NCBI GenBank assembly: GCA_035578905.1
Contig: JAQJVL010000058.1
Span: forward strand, 2,247,697-2,311,696
Source: Stictocephala bisonia
Taxonomy: Eukaryota > Arthropoda > Insecta > Hemiptera > Membracidae
Length of the DNA stretch: 64,000 nt
Reading direction: 5' to 3'
The notes under the pieces were generated by a model. The model was given only the letters and a program-made list of their open reading frames with translations. It was not told the DNA's origin and searched no databases. The translations under genes and the position numbers were made by a program. Shown here piece by piece: positions 36,265-46,040 of the stretch; position 1 is the stretch's first letter, and every line of letters starts with the position of its first letter.

Positions 36265-39200
36265 CAAAACTGGTTTAACTTTCTCACTTTCAAAATATAT
36301 TACTCAAACCTTCTGTTCAATCAAGGGCAAGATTTTTTGGCTTCACATAACGTTTTGAAATATCAAGAATTAGCTGTTATTTGATAAAATATGTAAAAGA
36401 TATGTATTATTTTATACTTTGTTAACGTTTCATAGTTTATTTATATTTAAAAATTAACTTTTTTAATGTTAATTGAATAGTTGAGAGAAGCAATCAAGAG
36501 ACGTATGTGTAAGTAGATGAGAGGTTGAGGTACTTAGTTAAGAGGCGTATGTGAGAGGTGCAGGAAGTTAAGGTTATGAATATGTCAAGTGAATAAGAAG
36601 TGCATGAATATGTGTGTTTTTAGAGAGAAAGGTAAATTAAAAAAACAATTAATGGACGTGTGTCGATAATGAGCGTTTGAGATTTTCTTTTGGTACGTAT
36701 TTGGGCAATTATATCCTATTGTTGACTTGCACTCCAACTTGCCCATCGACACACCAACATTTAAATTGAGTCGCCTACGCATATTTGTACATCACAGCCA
36801 AGATTACGTTAGGTGTTAAAACAATGCAATGCGTAAAAACTAGTAATTGAAATGTGTTTACACATGTTATAAGACTTTAACACAACGCCAACTAATAAAA
36901 AAAAGCAAGAATAGTTACTTTGACATTGATATGCCCGAATTACACCAATGTACAGTAAAAACGTACGTATAACGGGAATGGGCTGGCAAACATTACGACT
37001 GACTGTCATCAAACAGCGCGTTGTATGCTTATACGGTCGTATCGTATTTATATATAAGCGAGAGTTTAGATTTCAACAAAACATTTCGTCAATAATTCGG
37101 TGAAAATATTAGCCAACCACCCACAAATTTTTATCAAACTCTATTTGGAGCACAAAGCACAGTTATATTTTTTAATTTATAAAATAATATTTTACTATTT
37201 ATAGCATACCATAAATGCTGATAATGACGTAAATGGACGGAGGTTGTTATTGCGTCGTCAGCACGTGGTTTATACCACTCTGGTTGCCATGACAATTATT
37301 AAATGGAATTATTACAGTGAGGGAAGTGTAGTACTCTGTCTCACTCACACCAGTGCGTTAAATACGTTGATTTCCAAGGGGACTATGTTTATTATATTAA
37401 AATCTAATGTAAGTTTTTTTCAACAGAATGGGCAGCATTATTTCTTATAACCATGATTCCAAATTGTTACATGTTTCAATTCTCTTTTTTTTAGTAAGTA
37501 GTTTGTTAAAAAATATGGTACTCTCTAGAAGTATGAAATGCAAGTTCTTTTATTTCTTGGTTTAAAAAAATATTAGTTATTAAGTTGTTTTTACATAAAA
37601 GGATCAAATAGTTTTTTAATTAGCATAATAGTGTGTATTTTGCTGTATAAAAGGATCGTGTGACCACTTCTGACCAATTCTAGATACTCTGTTTTAAAGA
37701 CAAACAAAATTCCACTGGCGTAAAAAAATTCCTGCGAATACGAACAACCCTAGGCAGTCCAGAGTCAACGGCGAAACTACTGCAAGCGATTTGGTTTCCG
37801 ACTGAATATTCACGTTTCAATAATATATAACGAATCCAAAATTCGGTCACTAACTTAAATGGTACTTTTACAAGTTTCTAACACAATCAGACTGAGGGCA
37901 CTATATAAATGATCGCAGGGTATTCGAATGCTCTTCTTTGAAATGTTTCATACTACATCACCACTTGTGCTAAAACTGAATAAAAGTCAATCCATCTATA
38001 TACGTATTTCGAATATCAAAACAAAGTAAAAAAGGAGGAATATGTAAATATTTTTCTCCAAATATATCAATTAATCGATTAATACATCGAAGTTTTTCAC
38101 TATCAGAACGTTCGATTAGCTCATCGCATGACGCCATTTTATAATATAGCCCCTGCTGAGCTAGTTAATAGGAATCACATCAACCAAAATGTCTGCAGGC
38201 TCATAAAATCAGTAAAGCTCATATGCTGATATTATAACTAAGCATGTTTTTACACCAAATAATACGTGTTGCATTAACAATTTAACTGTCTTCTTATTTT
38301 GTCAATTATTTTATTACATTCAACACTGCAGTTTTTATGAAGACAATTACTCTGGCTTATTTTCAATCTGAGATTAGATATGGTTTTATATAGTGAGTGG
38401 GGGCTGGGAGAATCAAAATATTTTTAATTTTCCGGAAAAATCCATTAGATCTATCAACCAGTCCACTCTAAGAGGACACTGTCACTCTAAGAGCTACTGT
38501 GTTTAGAATGTGAAATTATATCTGTTATTAAGAGGAGTTTATACTATTTCTTTAAAAAAATTTTTTATATATTAGAACAATTTTCTTGTATATAAATTAT
38601 TTCTTACCTAACTATTACATAAAAAGTAAATTTGCGATTTTTATTCTAGTAAAACTTTTTTTTCATTTATATACTTTTTTGTTTTGGTATTACATCAAAA
38701 ATAGTTTACACGTCATAATAAAATTGTTGTCAAGTTAAAGCTGTAAAGAAAAAGAAACAAATATGGTATTTTAATACAAATCCAACATGTGTAAGTACTA
38801 CACATAATTTATTATCTGTTTTACATTTTTGGTCGGTATTGTTTCACAAATTATTTTATTTAATTGTTTTTGTATTACTTAAATTACATTACAATACCAG
38901 TGTATGTAGATTATAATATCTTCTTTTGCCTCAGAAAGTTACAGCTTTCTATCTTATATGGGTCTTTAGTAATATACAAATTCGTACCTGAAAACAATCA
39001 AAAGAATTATTAACGGGAAATATCGTGTTTGAAAAAATACTTTAGTTTTACAGTTTCTTTACGCCTGTTATATTAAAATATTTTACAATTATAATAGTAT
39101 ATTTACAAATACTACCTTATTTTAAACAAACATTTGGGTACATAAACTTAATAATTTGTTATTTAATAATATAAATAGGCGGCAAACCGCAATATTTGGA

Positions 39201-39443
39201 TGACAAAAATCCAAATACCTTACTTCACAAAATTCTCCTGCTGCATAAGACAAGCCTTCCCTGTACACATGGTAGATTCTGCTGAGTAGCTTGTCTCAAA
39301 TGTGTTTTCCATCTTAGCAATTTTAGCCCTCAAAAATGATAATGTAAACCAAATTAACAATAAAATTATAAACATGAATCATGGTGATATTATGAATCTT
39401 ATTATAATCTATTGCTTCAATTATGGAATAAGATTAAGCAGTT
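36265..39443. other. AT-rich non-coding DNA
   Basis: About 3.2 kb with only short, featureless frames. A weak resemblance to the 127-bp satellite unit is noted at 37259-37310. Nothing else recognised. Confidence 0.5.
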
Positions 39444-39829
39444 CATTTCCCAGTTGAGTTTCTTAAAAACTTGGAACTGCCTGGTGTTCCTTCCAGCAAG
39501 CTTGAATTAAACATTGGTATACCAATAATGTTACTTCGGAACTTAGAACCACCAAGGTTGTGTAATGGTACTAGGCTTTTGATAAAATATTTGAAGAATG
39601 CTGTCTTGAGTTCTTCCCCCTTAACTGGTTCCGCAAGAGGGGAAGAAGTACTCATTCCCAGAATACCTATAATACTGTACCATCTTGCCCTTCAATTTCA
39701 AGCGCCTAAAGTGGGGTGGGGCAAGATGACCCAATGACGATCAATAAATCTCAAGGGCAAACCTGTTTATCTCGGCCTTTATACGTTGCTTTCTCATGTG
39801 TTTCAAGCCCATGGAACCTTCATATTTAG
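39444..39829 (+). pseudogene. Helitron Rep/helicase, C-terminal fragment
   Basis: This is the end of a Helitron helicase (Pif1-like, the helicase half of the Rep-helicase that drives rolling-circle transposition in the nucleus). Frame 1 (39444-39692) gives 'LELPGVPSSKLELNIGIPIM' and then 'LLRNLEPPRLCNGTRLLIK' and 'GEEVLIPRIPI', the conserved stretch typical of Helitron helicases. A +1 shift gives 'LPFNFKRLK' (from 39685). Another shift gives 'MTINKSQGQT' (39734-39763), the conserved C-terminal helicase motif, then 'LYVAFSCVSSP' and a stop at 39827. Two frameshifts and about 15 residues missing after GQT mark it as dead. The Rep nuclease, zinc finger and Walker A portions are absent. A plausible Helitron 3' terminus follows 180 bp downstream on the same strand. 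Confidence 0.88.
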
Positions 39830-40010
39830 ACAAATGGAAAGACAGCTGTAAATATTGTTTTTTTATCAGTTCTATACAATTTTCTTTTTTATAAAAATAT
39901 TAATATTAAATACATTCAAACAAGATTTAATTATTTTAATACATGGTTTGTATTACTAAATTCAATATAAATCAACGCGAATCCCGTACGAAGGACGAAT
40001 ACTCTGCTAG
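39444..40010 (+). mobile_element. 5'-truncated Helitron with 3' terminus
   Basis: Combines the helicase remnant with the terminal sequence at 39981-40010: 'cccgtacgaaggacg', a decayed hairpin of the CCGTACGAAGTACGG kind, followed by 'ctctgctag' and a T. Helitrons end in CTRR after a short hairpin and insert between A and T (family knowledge); CTAG then T fits. The left boundary is not resolved. Confidence 0.65.
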
Positions 40011-40354
40011 TTTTTGTATAGTTCCCAAAACGTTTTGTTTCTGAATATTTTAATATTAATCTCTACAAACAACCCTTGTGGCCGTTTCCCCAACTACCAT
40101 ACTACCGCTGGAAAGATGATAGCTCTGTAGTAGACAAACCTTCTTACCGCCAACGCGCCAAAACAGTCCGTTTTACTTCAACTGTACGGTTCGTGCTTAT
40201 TATGCTGAGTTATGGTGAATGCTGTATGATTATTAAAGGTCCATTATAGATGACTATATTAGAATTATAAATATTTTTTTCAAAATCTTCTACAACTACA
40301 AATAAATTTTGACATATTTAACTGTACAAAAAATAATAAAATATAGATATTAAT
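40011..40354. other. AT-rich spacer
   Basis: Nothing recognised. Confidence 0.5.
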
Positions 40355-40840
40355 GATTTGAGTGTTAAAAAAAAAACACAAACATGACGTTTCGACAGGT
40401 ATAAGTCGGCCATCTTCAGGTGTTACTACATTTACAACTAGTTTTTTCGCCTTAACCCATAGTAATTTTTAATAGTAGTTTAAAATAGTATATTTCATAA
40501 CAAGAGTGGAAAGTGGGGTTTTGCATGTTCGAGACCATATGTTTGAAGTGCGAGACTTGTCGAGCACTTCAAATGGTCGAGAACATACAAAATACTTTCA
40601 CTCGAGTTTTGAACTATACTTTTCAATACAATACGGAATAAAAACTCATTTTTGGAATGTTAACTGTTTATTAAATTAGAAATATGTTTTAAAAACAGGT
40701 GTTGTTGACTGTGGAAAATTTTCGGTTGTAAACAATGTTACTTTCGGTAGTAAACAATAGACAGCTGTTGAAAATATGATGTTTCGCAGGTTGTAAACAC
40801 ATAACGAAAACAGCTGAATTCATAGTAGTGTAGTGAAAAA
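40355..40840 (-). mobile_element. Family Y repeat, copy 1 (Penelope-like 3' end?)
   Basis: Near-identical over most of its length to 62230-62622 apart from a 60-bp block present only here (about 40627-40690). On the minus strand it ends 'cacctgaagatggccgac', then 'cctgtcgaaacgtcatg'. This 'CTGAAGATGGCC...CGAAAC' phrase is a common 3' end of Penelope-like elements (family knowledge), also seen in the GIY-YIG-bearing copies at 43-44 kb. Contains an imperfect hairpin around 'tttgaagtgcgagacttg' (40520-40590). Non-coding. Confidence 0.6.
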
Positions 40841-42447
40841 ACTATTAAAATTCACTTATTGTTTTAACATTAATCGTCCTTTATTAATCAAATAACACTT
40901 CATAATTAAGGACCGAATAATTTAAAACAAAAGCCATTATTTTCATTTTTCGTAAAGTATAAAAATATAATTTAGGTATTGTATAATTTTAACGTACCTA
41001 AGACAACAACACATAAATAAAAGGCGTTAGTGCACAAAATATATTGTTGTTTCTCAACCCTCTGCCCAATCGATGAGTTCGGTCTCATTCATTTCCCCAG
41101 TGCATGCGTCTGTGTTTGAGAGAATTGCACCTCTACAAGTCCGGCTACTTCTGTGTCTGAAAACCTCTATAGTTCTTGAAGTAACTCTGTTTGATAAGAT
41201 TGTATTATGAAATACATTGCAACAACCAGTTATTCCATTGTGACACTTATTGAGTCGACCATCTCAAGGAGGACTTTGGCTCAGAGATAGACGTCAGTTT
41301 TGAGTTTTATTTATCACTTAGCAATACATATATTCTTGCAAGGCCATGTCATAAGTTTGTAATTGTTCAACTTTTCATGAGGTTTAATTCTTGAAACAAT
41401 AAATTTCCTTCTTTATTTTACTTTTTAGTAGATATTTTTTTTTCTTTCTTTTATTTTGGTTTTTTGTTTGGAGATTTTGTTTTGTTCCCCCTCATAATTT
41501 AATATAACTTAAAGAATTTTTGTGTTTAAAAACACTAAAATTAAAATACAACGATTCAATGATCAACTATAACATATTTATAAAATATACTAAGATATAG
41601 TACTATAATATTTGTAATTACATTTTTCAGCTTCCTAAAAAAATATAAAATTACAGTGGTAACTTTAGTGAGAGTAACTTACTGGCACGTCAAGTTGTTT
41701 TTTGTCATCTCGTTAGAAATGACGTGTTACGTCATGGGAGCTTTGGGGTGGGAGGGTGAACACCTGTTGAAGGTTTGATTGCTGTGAACATTGAAGAGAG
41801 GAGATAGTCCTGTAACTCAGATTCATGTAATAACATCTAAAAATTCTAATTATAAATGCTTATCGCAAATACTCTTCTGTTTATACTAGAATGAAAATAG
41901 TTAATTGAGTTTGGAATAACACACAAAGTCACAAATATTTATCCAGACCATTATGACATTTAACATCATTTATCAAATTACTTCTTATATTCGTTATAAA
42001 CTCTTGTGTTGTGTGCTATTGTTTTATTTTTTACTCATAAACTCTACTTATTTGACCTTCCCCCTTTGTTGGTTTTATCTTCTTCGCTACGTTAAGTCCT
42101 TCCATAGTTACTTCGCCCGTTATTGTTTACGAATATTCCTCTGTTACGTGTGATTATCCCATGTTTTATTTAATTAAAAAGTATGTTTAAGTAAAAAGTT
42201 CGATCTATTAAGCATACATTATTAGCGGATTCACAATAACGAGTTCCAAAGTCATTCAACAATTTAATTAGTTAAGATAATTCATAGTGAGACAATAATG
42301 AATTGATTTACTAATTATACGATAGTTATTTAGGCTTTGTTGAGATAATGGCCCAGGAAATGAGTTGGGAACTAAATGGTCAGTGCTATTGAAACATTCT
42401 TTTGTAAAGACTTTTTAGTAAAGAATAATTAAACCAATTTAATAAGT
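40841..42447. other. AT-rich non-coding DNA
   Basis: No gene supported. A 66-codon frame at 41953-42153 is rich in Leu, Tyr and Phe, but this reflects T-rich composition. Confidence 0.5.
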
Positions 42448-42485
42448 CGAATAATAACTATAATTCAGTTTTTATAATAATAAAG
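42448..42485 (-). repeat. Short copy of the Penelope-like tail
   Basis: 'aataactataattcagtttt' and 'tataataata' match the outer ends of the inverted Penelope-like pair (43064-43092 and complement of 44165-44205). Probably a third, very short 3' end copy. Confidence 0.4.
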
Positions 42486-42544
42486 TTAATAATAAAGGTT
42501 TTTTATAATAAACTATAAGTATTTATTATAAAAATATTATAGTT

Positions 42545-42587
42545 ACAGATAAAACTATAGTATTATAGATATTATAGTTTTATCTGT
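42545..42587. repeat. Perfect 15-bp hairpin
   Basis: 'acagataaaactata' (42545-42559) is the exact complement of 42573-42587 across a 13-base loop. Confidence 0.9.
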
Positions 42588-43063
42588 AGGCCTATATTTG
42601 TATATGTGCATGTAAGCATATTTCATGTGATGGGATTTTTTGTTTCTGATAATTATTTACTTTGGGCTTTAAATTATTTACTTGATTTTTATATAGTAGC
42701 TTGAATATATTAATATTTGTATATATGAGTTTCTTTGTAGGGAGAATCACTAATTTTAGTTTTATTATTTAATTGTAATATTTTGGTAATGAAGGTAGCT
42801 GTGACAGCAACTATGAATGTAGGCCTTCAAACGGGCCAAGCCTTGAAGGTTCCCTATTTTAACAATTAATTTTAAGTCTTTTACTCATTTACTTAATTAT
42901 TTCATTTATGAAGATCAGACCTGTGCATTATAGGAATAAATAATTATGTATTAATGTTATTGTAGAAATGAGTTGTTATTTATTTATGTATATTTATGTA
43001 TATTAATTGAGAAAATAAATATTTATTTATTATTATTTATTATTATTATTATTTTTTTTTTTT

Positions 43064-43578
43064 AATAATTACTCAGTTTTTATAATAATACATGACCGGT
43101 TTCGGCTCTACGGCCATCTTCAGAGTGTAACTAATATAAACTATAAGAAATGAACAAATATAAAAATAAAACAGATGAAAATAACATACGATTAATTTAG
43201 TGTTAGGGAAAGTTGAATTTTACTTTTGATTCTTATGTTTTATAATGTTTCTTATTTTTTATATATATGATTTTTCATGTTAATTTGTGAATTTAATATA
43301 TTCTGTGGTTCATTATAATTGTTTATGTATATTTGTAAATTTTCTTTGGAAATAATTTTTTCTCCTTTCTTTTCATATTCTAAAATTGTAACATTTTCAT
43401 TTATATTTTGGTAACTGTGATTTGACTGGAGAATATGTTCAGCAAAGTTATTTTTAATTGATGTTGAGTTGTTGTTTATTATGGCTTGTATGTGTTCTTT
43501 GTAACGTAAATTAAATGTTCTTCCAGTTCGTCCTGTGTAAAAATAATTGCATTCCGAGCATTTTGTTTTATATGCTCA
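43064..43578 (-). mobile_element. Penelope-like element 3' fragment, left arm
   Basis: On the minus strand this holds the last part of a GIY-YIG domain, then a 3' UTR with 'ctgaagatggccgtagag' and 'ccgaaaccggtcatgt', and a short tail. It is the inverted counterpart of 43640-44190. The two copies meet head to head, with about 60 bp of AT-rich sequence between. Confidence 0.8.
43252..43575 (-). pseudogene. Penelope-like GIY-YIG endonuclease, C-terminal piece (left arm)
   Basis: A 107-codon open stretch ending in TAA at 43252-43254 on the minus strand. It reads 'YKTKCSECNYFYTGRTGRTF', then 'NLRYKEHIQAI', then 'NNFAEHILQSNHSY' and 'LEYEKKGEKIISKENLQIY'. This is the GIY-YIG nuclease that Penelope-like retroelements carry after the reverse transcriptase, used to nick target DNA. 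The GIY start is lost at the junction (AYK in place of GIYK), and YIG reads YTG. The stretch after the domain is intact to the stop, unlike the right arm. No reverse transcriptase remains, so it is a dead, 5'-truncated copy. Confidence 0.8.
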
Positions 43579-43639
43579 TTTGTTAAAAACACATTTGTTA
43601 AAAAATATGAAAAATAAAAATATTTGTAAAAAAGGAAAA

Positions 43640-44190
43640 AAATGAACAAATCTGGAATATATAAAATAAAATGCTCAGAATTCAATTATTTTTACATAGG
43701 ACGAACTGGAAGAACATTTAATTTACGTTACAAAGAACACATACAAGCCATAAGAAACAACAACTCAACATCAATTAATTCCAGCTTTGCTGAACATGAA
43801 CATATTCTCCAGTCAAATCACAGTTACCAAAAAAAATTGAAAATATTACAATTATTTTAGAATATGAAAAGAAAGGAGAAAAAAATGAATTCCAAAGAAA
43901 ATTTACACATATACATAAACAATTTATAATGAACCACAGAATATATTAAATACACAAATTAATATTAAAAATCCTATATATTAAAAAATAAGAGAAATTA
44001 AAAAAAACTTAGGAATCAAAAGTAAAATTCAACTTACCCAAACACTAAATTAATCATATGTTATGTTATTTTCATCTGTTTTATTTTTGTATTTGTTCAT
44101 TTCTTAGACTATAGGTTATATTATTTACACTCTGAAGATGGCCTAAGAGCCGAAACCGGTCTTGTGTTATTATAAAAACTGAATAAAGGG
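43640..44190 (+). mobile_element. Penelope-like element 3' fragment, right arm
   Basis: Plus-strand copy with the GIY-YIG end, a 3' UTR containing 'ctgaagatggcctaagag' and 'ccgaaaccggtcttgtg', and a tail 'ttataaaaactgaat'. It pairs with 43064-43578 over about 500 bp, with small indels. Confidence 0.8.
43642..43957 (+). pseudogene. Penelope-like GIY-YIG endonuclease (right arm, frameshifted)
   Basis: Reads 'MNKSGIYKIKCSEFNYFYIG' then 'RTGRTFNLRYKEHIQAIRNN'. The GIY and YIG motifs (about residues 5-7 and 18-20), the Arg-rich RTGRTFNLR segment and the Glu/His of 'KEH' are all visible, as in the Penelope-like GIY-YIG domain. After 'AEHEHILQSNHSYQKKLKIL' the frame stops at 43860. The continuation 'LEYEKKGEKNEF' lies in another frame, so there is a frameshift near 43845. 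ATG at 43642 is only the first Met after an upstream stop; the true protein would start far upstream in a missing reverse transcriptase. Confidence 0.85.
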
Positions 44191-45026
44191 TAATTAATTC
44201 TAGTTATTATTCAATTTATTGCACTATTAGCCCTAACTCCTGAACGAACTTATACATTTAACCTAATTTATAATTTCCGACATTTTATGAACAGTTTTAC
44301 TAAATCAATATAAACAAAAACACTCCTCTTCTTTAATCTCGGTCGGCAATAAAATAGTCTTCAGCGACCGTCATCTGGACCTCTTGACATCGCTGGAGTT
44401 GTTTTTCCATTTACTTGTTGTTGACGTTACTTAACGGTCTTTGAATATTCATTGACATTTATAACACAAACAAGTGTCAACCTTAGGTGAGGCGGGGGAG
44501 AGGGGTTAAGGGGTTTAACAAATCCGTCATTGTGTAATTTCATTATCTCGTATAATTCTAGTGTAAATAACAGACATTGCATACATAAAAGAATGGTACT
44601 AAAAAAATTAATATTTTTATCAGAGTTTGAAAGTCTTCTATACCTGCCAAATTATTGGATTTTATTCTCTATAACAGTAATGTTAAATTCAATAAAATAT
44701 TACAGCTTTATTTAAGAACGTACAGTTTTATTCTCGATAATTTTTTTTTTAAAGAGAACAGAATTTTATAGAGTATCCTAACATCAGATTTTTATTGTAT
44801 TCCCTGATTTATTTAAAAAAAATACAAATAACTATTTTTTTAAATCAATATCCTTTCAATAAACCGAAACCAGTGTGAAAAAATCTAAGCTTACGGGTCT
44901 GTGGTTAAACTTATCGTATAAATATGTTATAGGTTTTTATAGAAATGCAATAAAATGTAAGCGTAAAACATCATTAAATGAAGTAGCGTTCAACTGCAAA
45001 ATGAGGCGATCAGCTACTGACAAACG
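44191..45026. other. AT-rich spacer
   Basis: No gene supported; a 61-codon frame at 44530-44715 has no recognisable feature. Confidence 0.5.
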
Positions 45027-45049
45027 CCCTACCTGATGATCAGGTAGGG
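45027..45049. repeat. 10-bp hairpin with three-base loop
   Basis: 'ccctacctga' pairs perfectly with 'tcaggtaggg' across TGA. It lies at the edge of dispersed repeat W. Confidence 0.85.
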
Positions 45050-45170
45050 AGGAGAGAGTAGACTGCCATCATCGTTCAACTCAAACAATGGTTTGGGGAC
45101 GTACAGACGACAACCGGTCTTCTGACAGTCGACGGAGTTGCAATTAGTCCAAAGTCTATCACCAGGTGAA
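45050..45170 (+). repeat. Dispersed repeat W, copy 2
   Basis: Matches 7612-7725: 'acgacaaccg', 'acagtcgacggagtt', 'tccaaagtc'. Type unknown. Confidence 0.45.
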
Positions 45171-45232
45171 GAAGACTTCAAACTCATTGGATAATAGGCC
45201 TATATTTAGACACACTGTTTTTATAATTATAG

Positions 45233-45556
45233 AGTACAAGTAAACGTCACACAACACAAATTTATTACAATATAAGCACAAAATGCACAAATATACTACA
45301 ATACAAGCACAAAATGCACAAATATTATGGTGATCGATTTCGGTGAACCACGCTCACCTTCCTCAGACCAGAGGGATTCACAAAAGAATCTTTTGAAAGA
45401 TTCTTTTGTGAATCCCTCTGGTCTGAGGAAGGTGAGCGTGGTTCACCGAAATCGATCACCATAATATTTGTGCATTTTGTGCTTGTATTGTAGTATATTT
45501 GTGCATTTTGTGCTTATATTGTAATAAATTTGTGTTGTGTGACGTTTACTTGTACT
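45233..45556. mobile_element. 324-bp near-perfect palindrome (foldback element)
   Basis: Two 161-base arms meet with a two-base spacer (45394-45395). Landmarks in the two arms pair in exact register, with no gap, from 'agtacaagtaaacg' to 'cgtttacttgtact'. Each arm holds, in 5' to 3' outward order, 'ccctctggtctgaggaag', 'cgaaatcgatcacc' and two copies of 'tttgtgcattttgtgctt'. The 'CTGAGGAAGGTGAGC...CACCGAAATCG' phrase is built like the 3' ends of Penelope-like elements. A decayed relative with the same inverted layout lies at 60.88-61.11 kb. The pairing could form a very long hairpin. Confidence 0.9.
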
Positions 45557-46040
45557 GTATATGTACCAACGCGTATTATGCTAATTAAAAAACTATTTTT
45601 ATAATTATGCACTTTCAAATATATATTTATTTAATTTAGAAAATAAGGTATTAGAGAGTTTGTTTCATTATAAAGTATGATTCACTAAGTATATCTTTAA
45701 CTCGGTCTCAAGAGAAGTTTTAAAATCACTTTTAGGTTTTGCTGTGTTAATTTCCTTGCCGCCCATACTTAACTCAGTAGTGTTATGTAATATAAATATA
45801 TGGAATTAATTAAATATATTTAATGATACGCATATAAAAGAGACTGAACAGTTTCCTAGGTTTATAATGTAAATAAAGTCTACTATTTCAAATATTCCAG
45901 GCGCAACAGTTTACTCTGGTTTTCACCTCAGTCAAATGCACCTTCCCAATGCTGTTTGAATTGCAGTATTGACATTTGGCACAGAGTCAACCCAAAACTT
46001 TCCCTGCTTATTGGCCGAGACCGTGATCAGAGGGAATATT
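45557..46040. other. Spacer before 91-bp array
   Basis: AT-rich to 45890, then about 150 bp of less AT-rich sequence leading into the array. No gene recognised. Confidence 0.5.

Noticed and set aside
39443..39655. 70-codon minus-strand frame opposite the Helitron helicase
   Set aside because: Antisense shadow of the plus-strand helicase fragment, which carries the family motifs.
43479..43685. 68-codon minus-strand frame over the Penelope-like centre
   Set aside because: It is in the wrong frame. The frame with GIY-YIG similarity on that strand is 43575 down to 43252.
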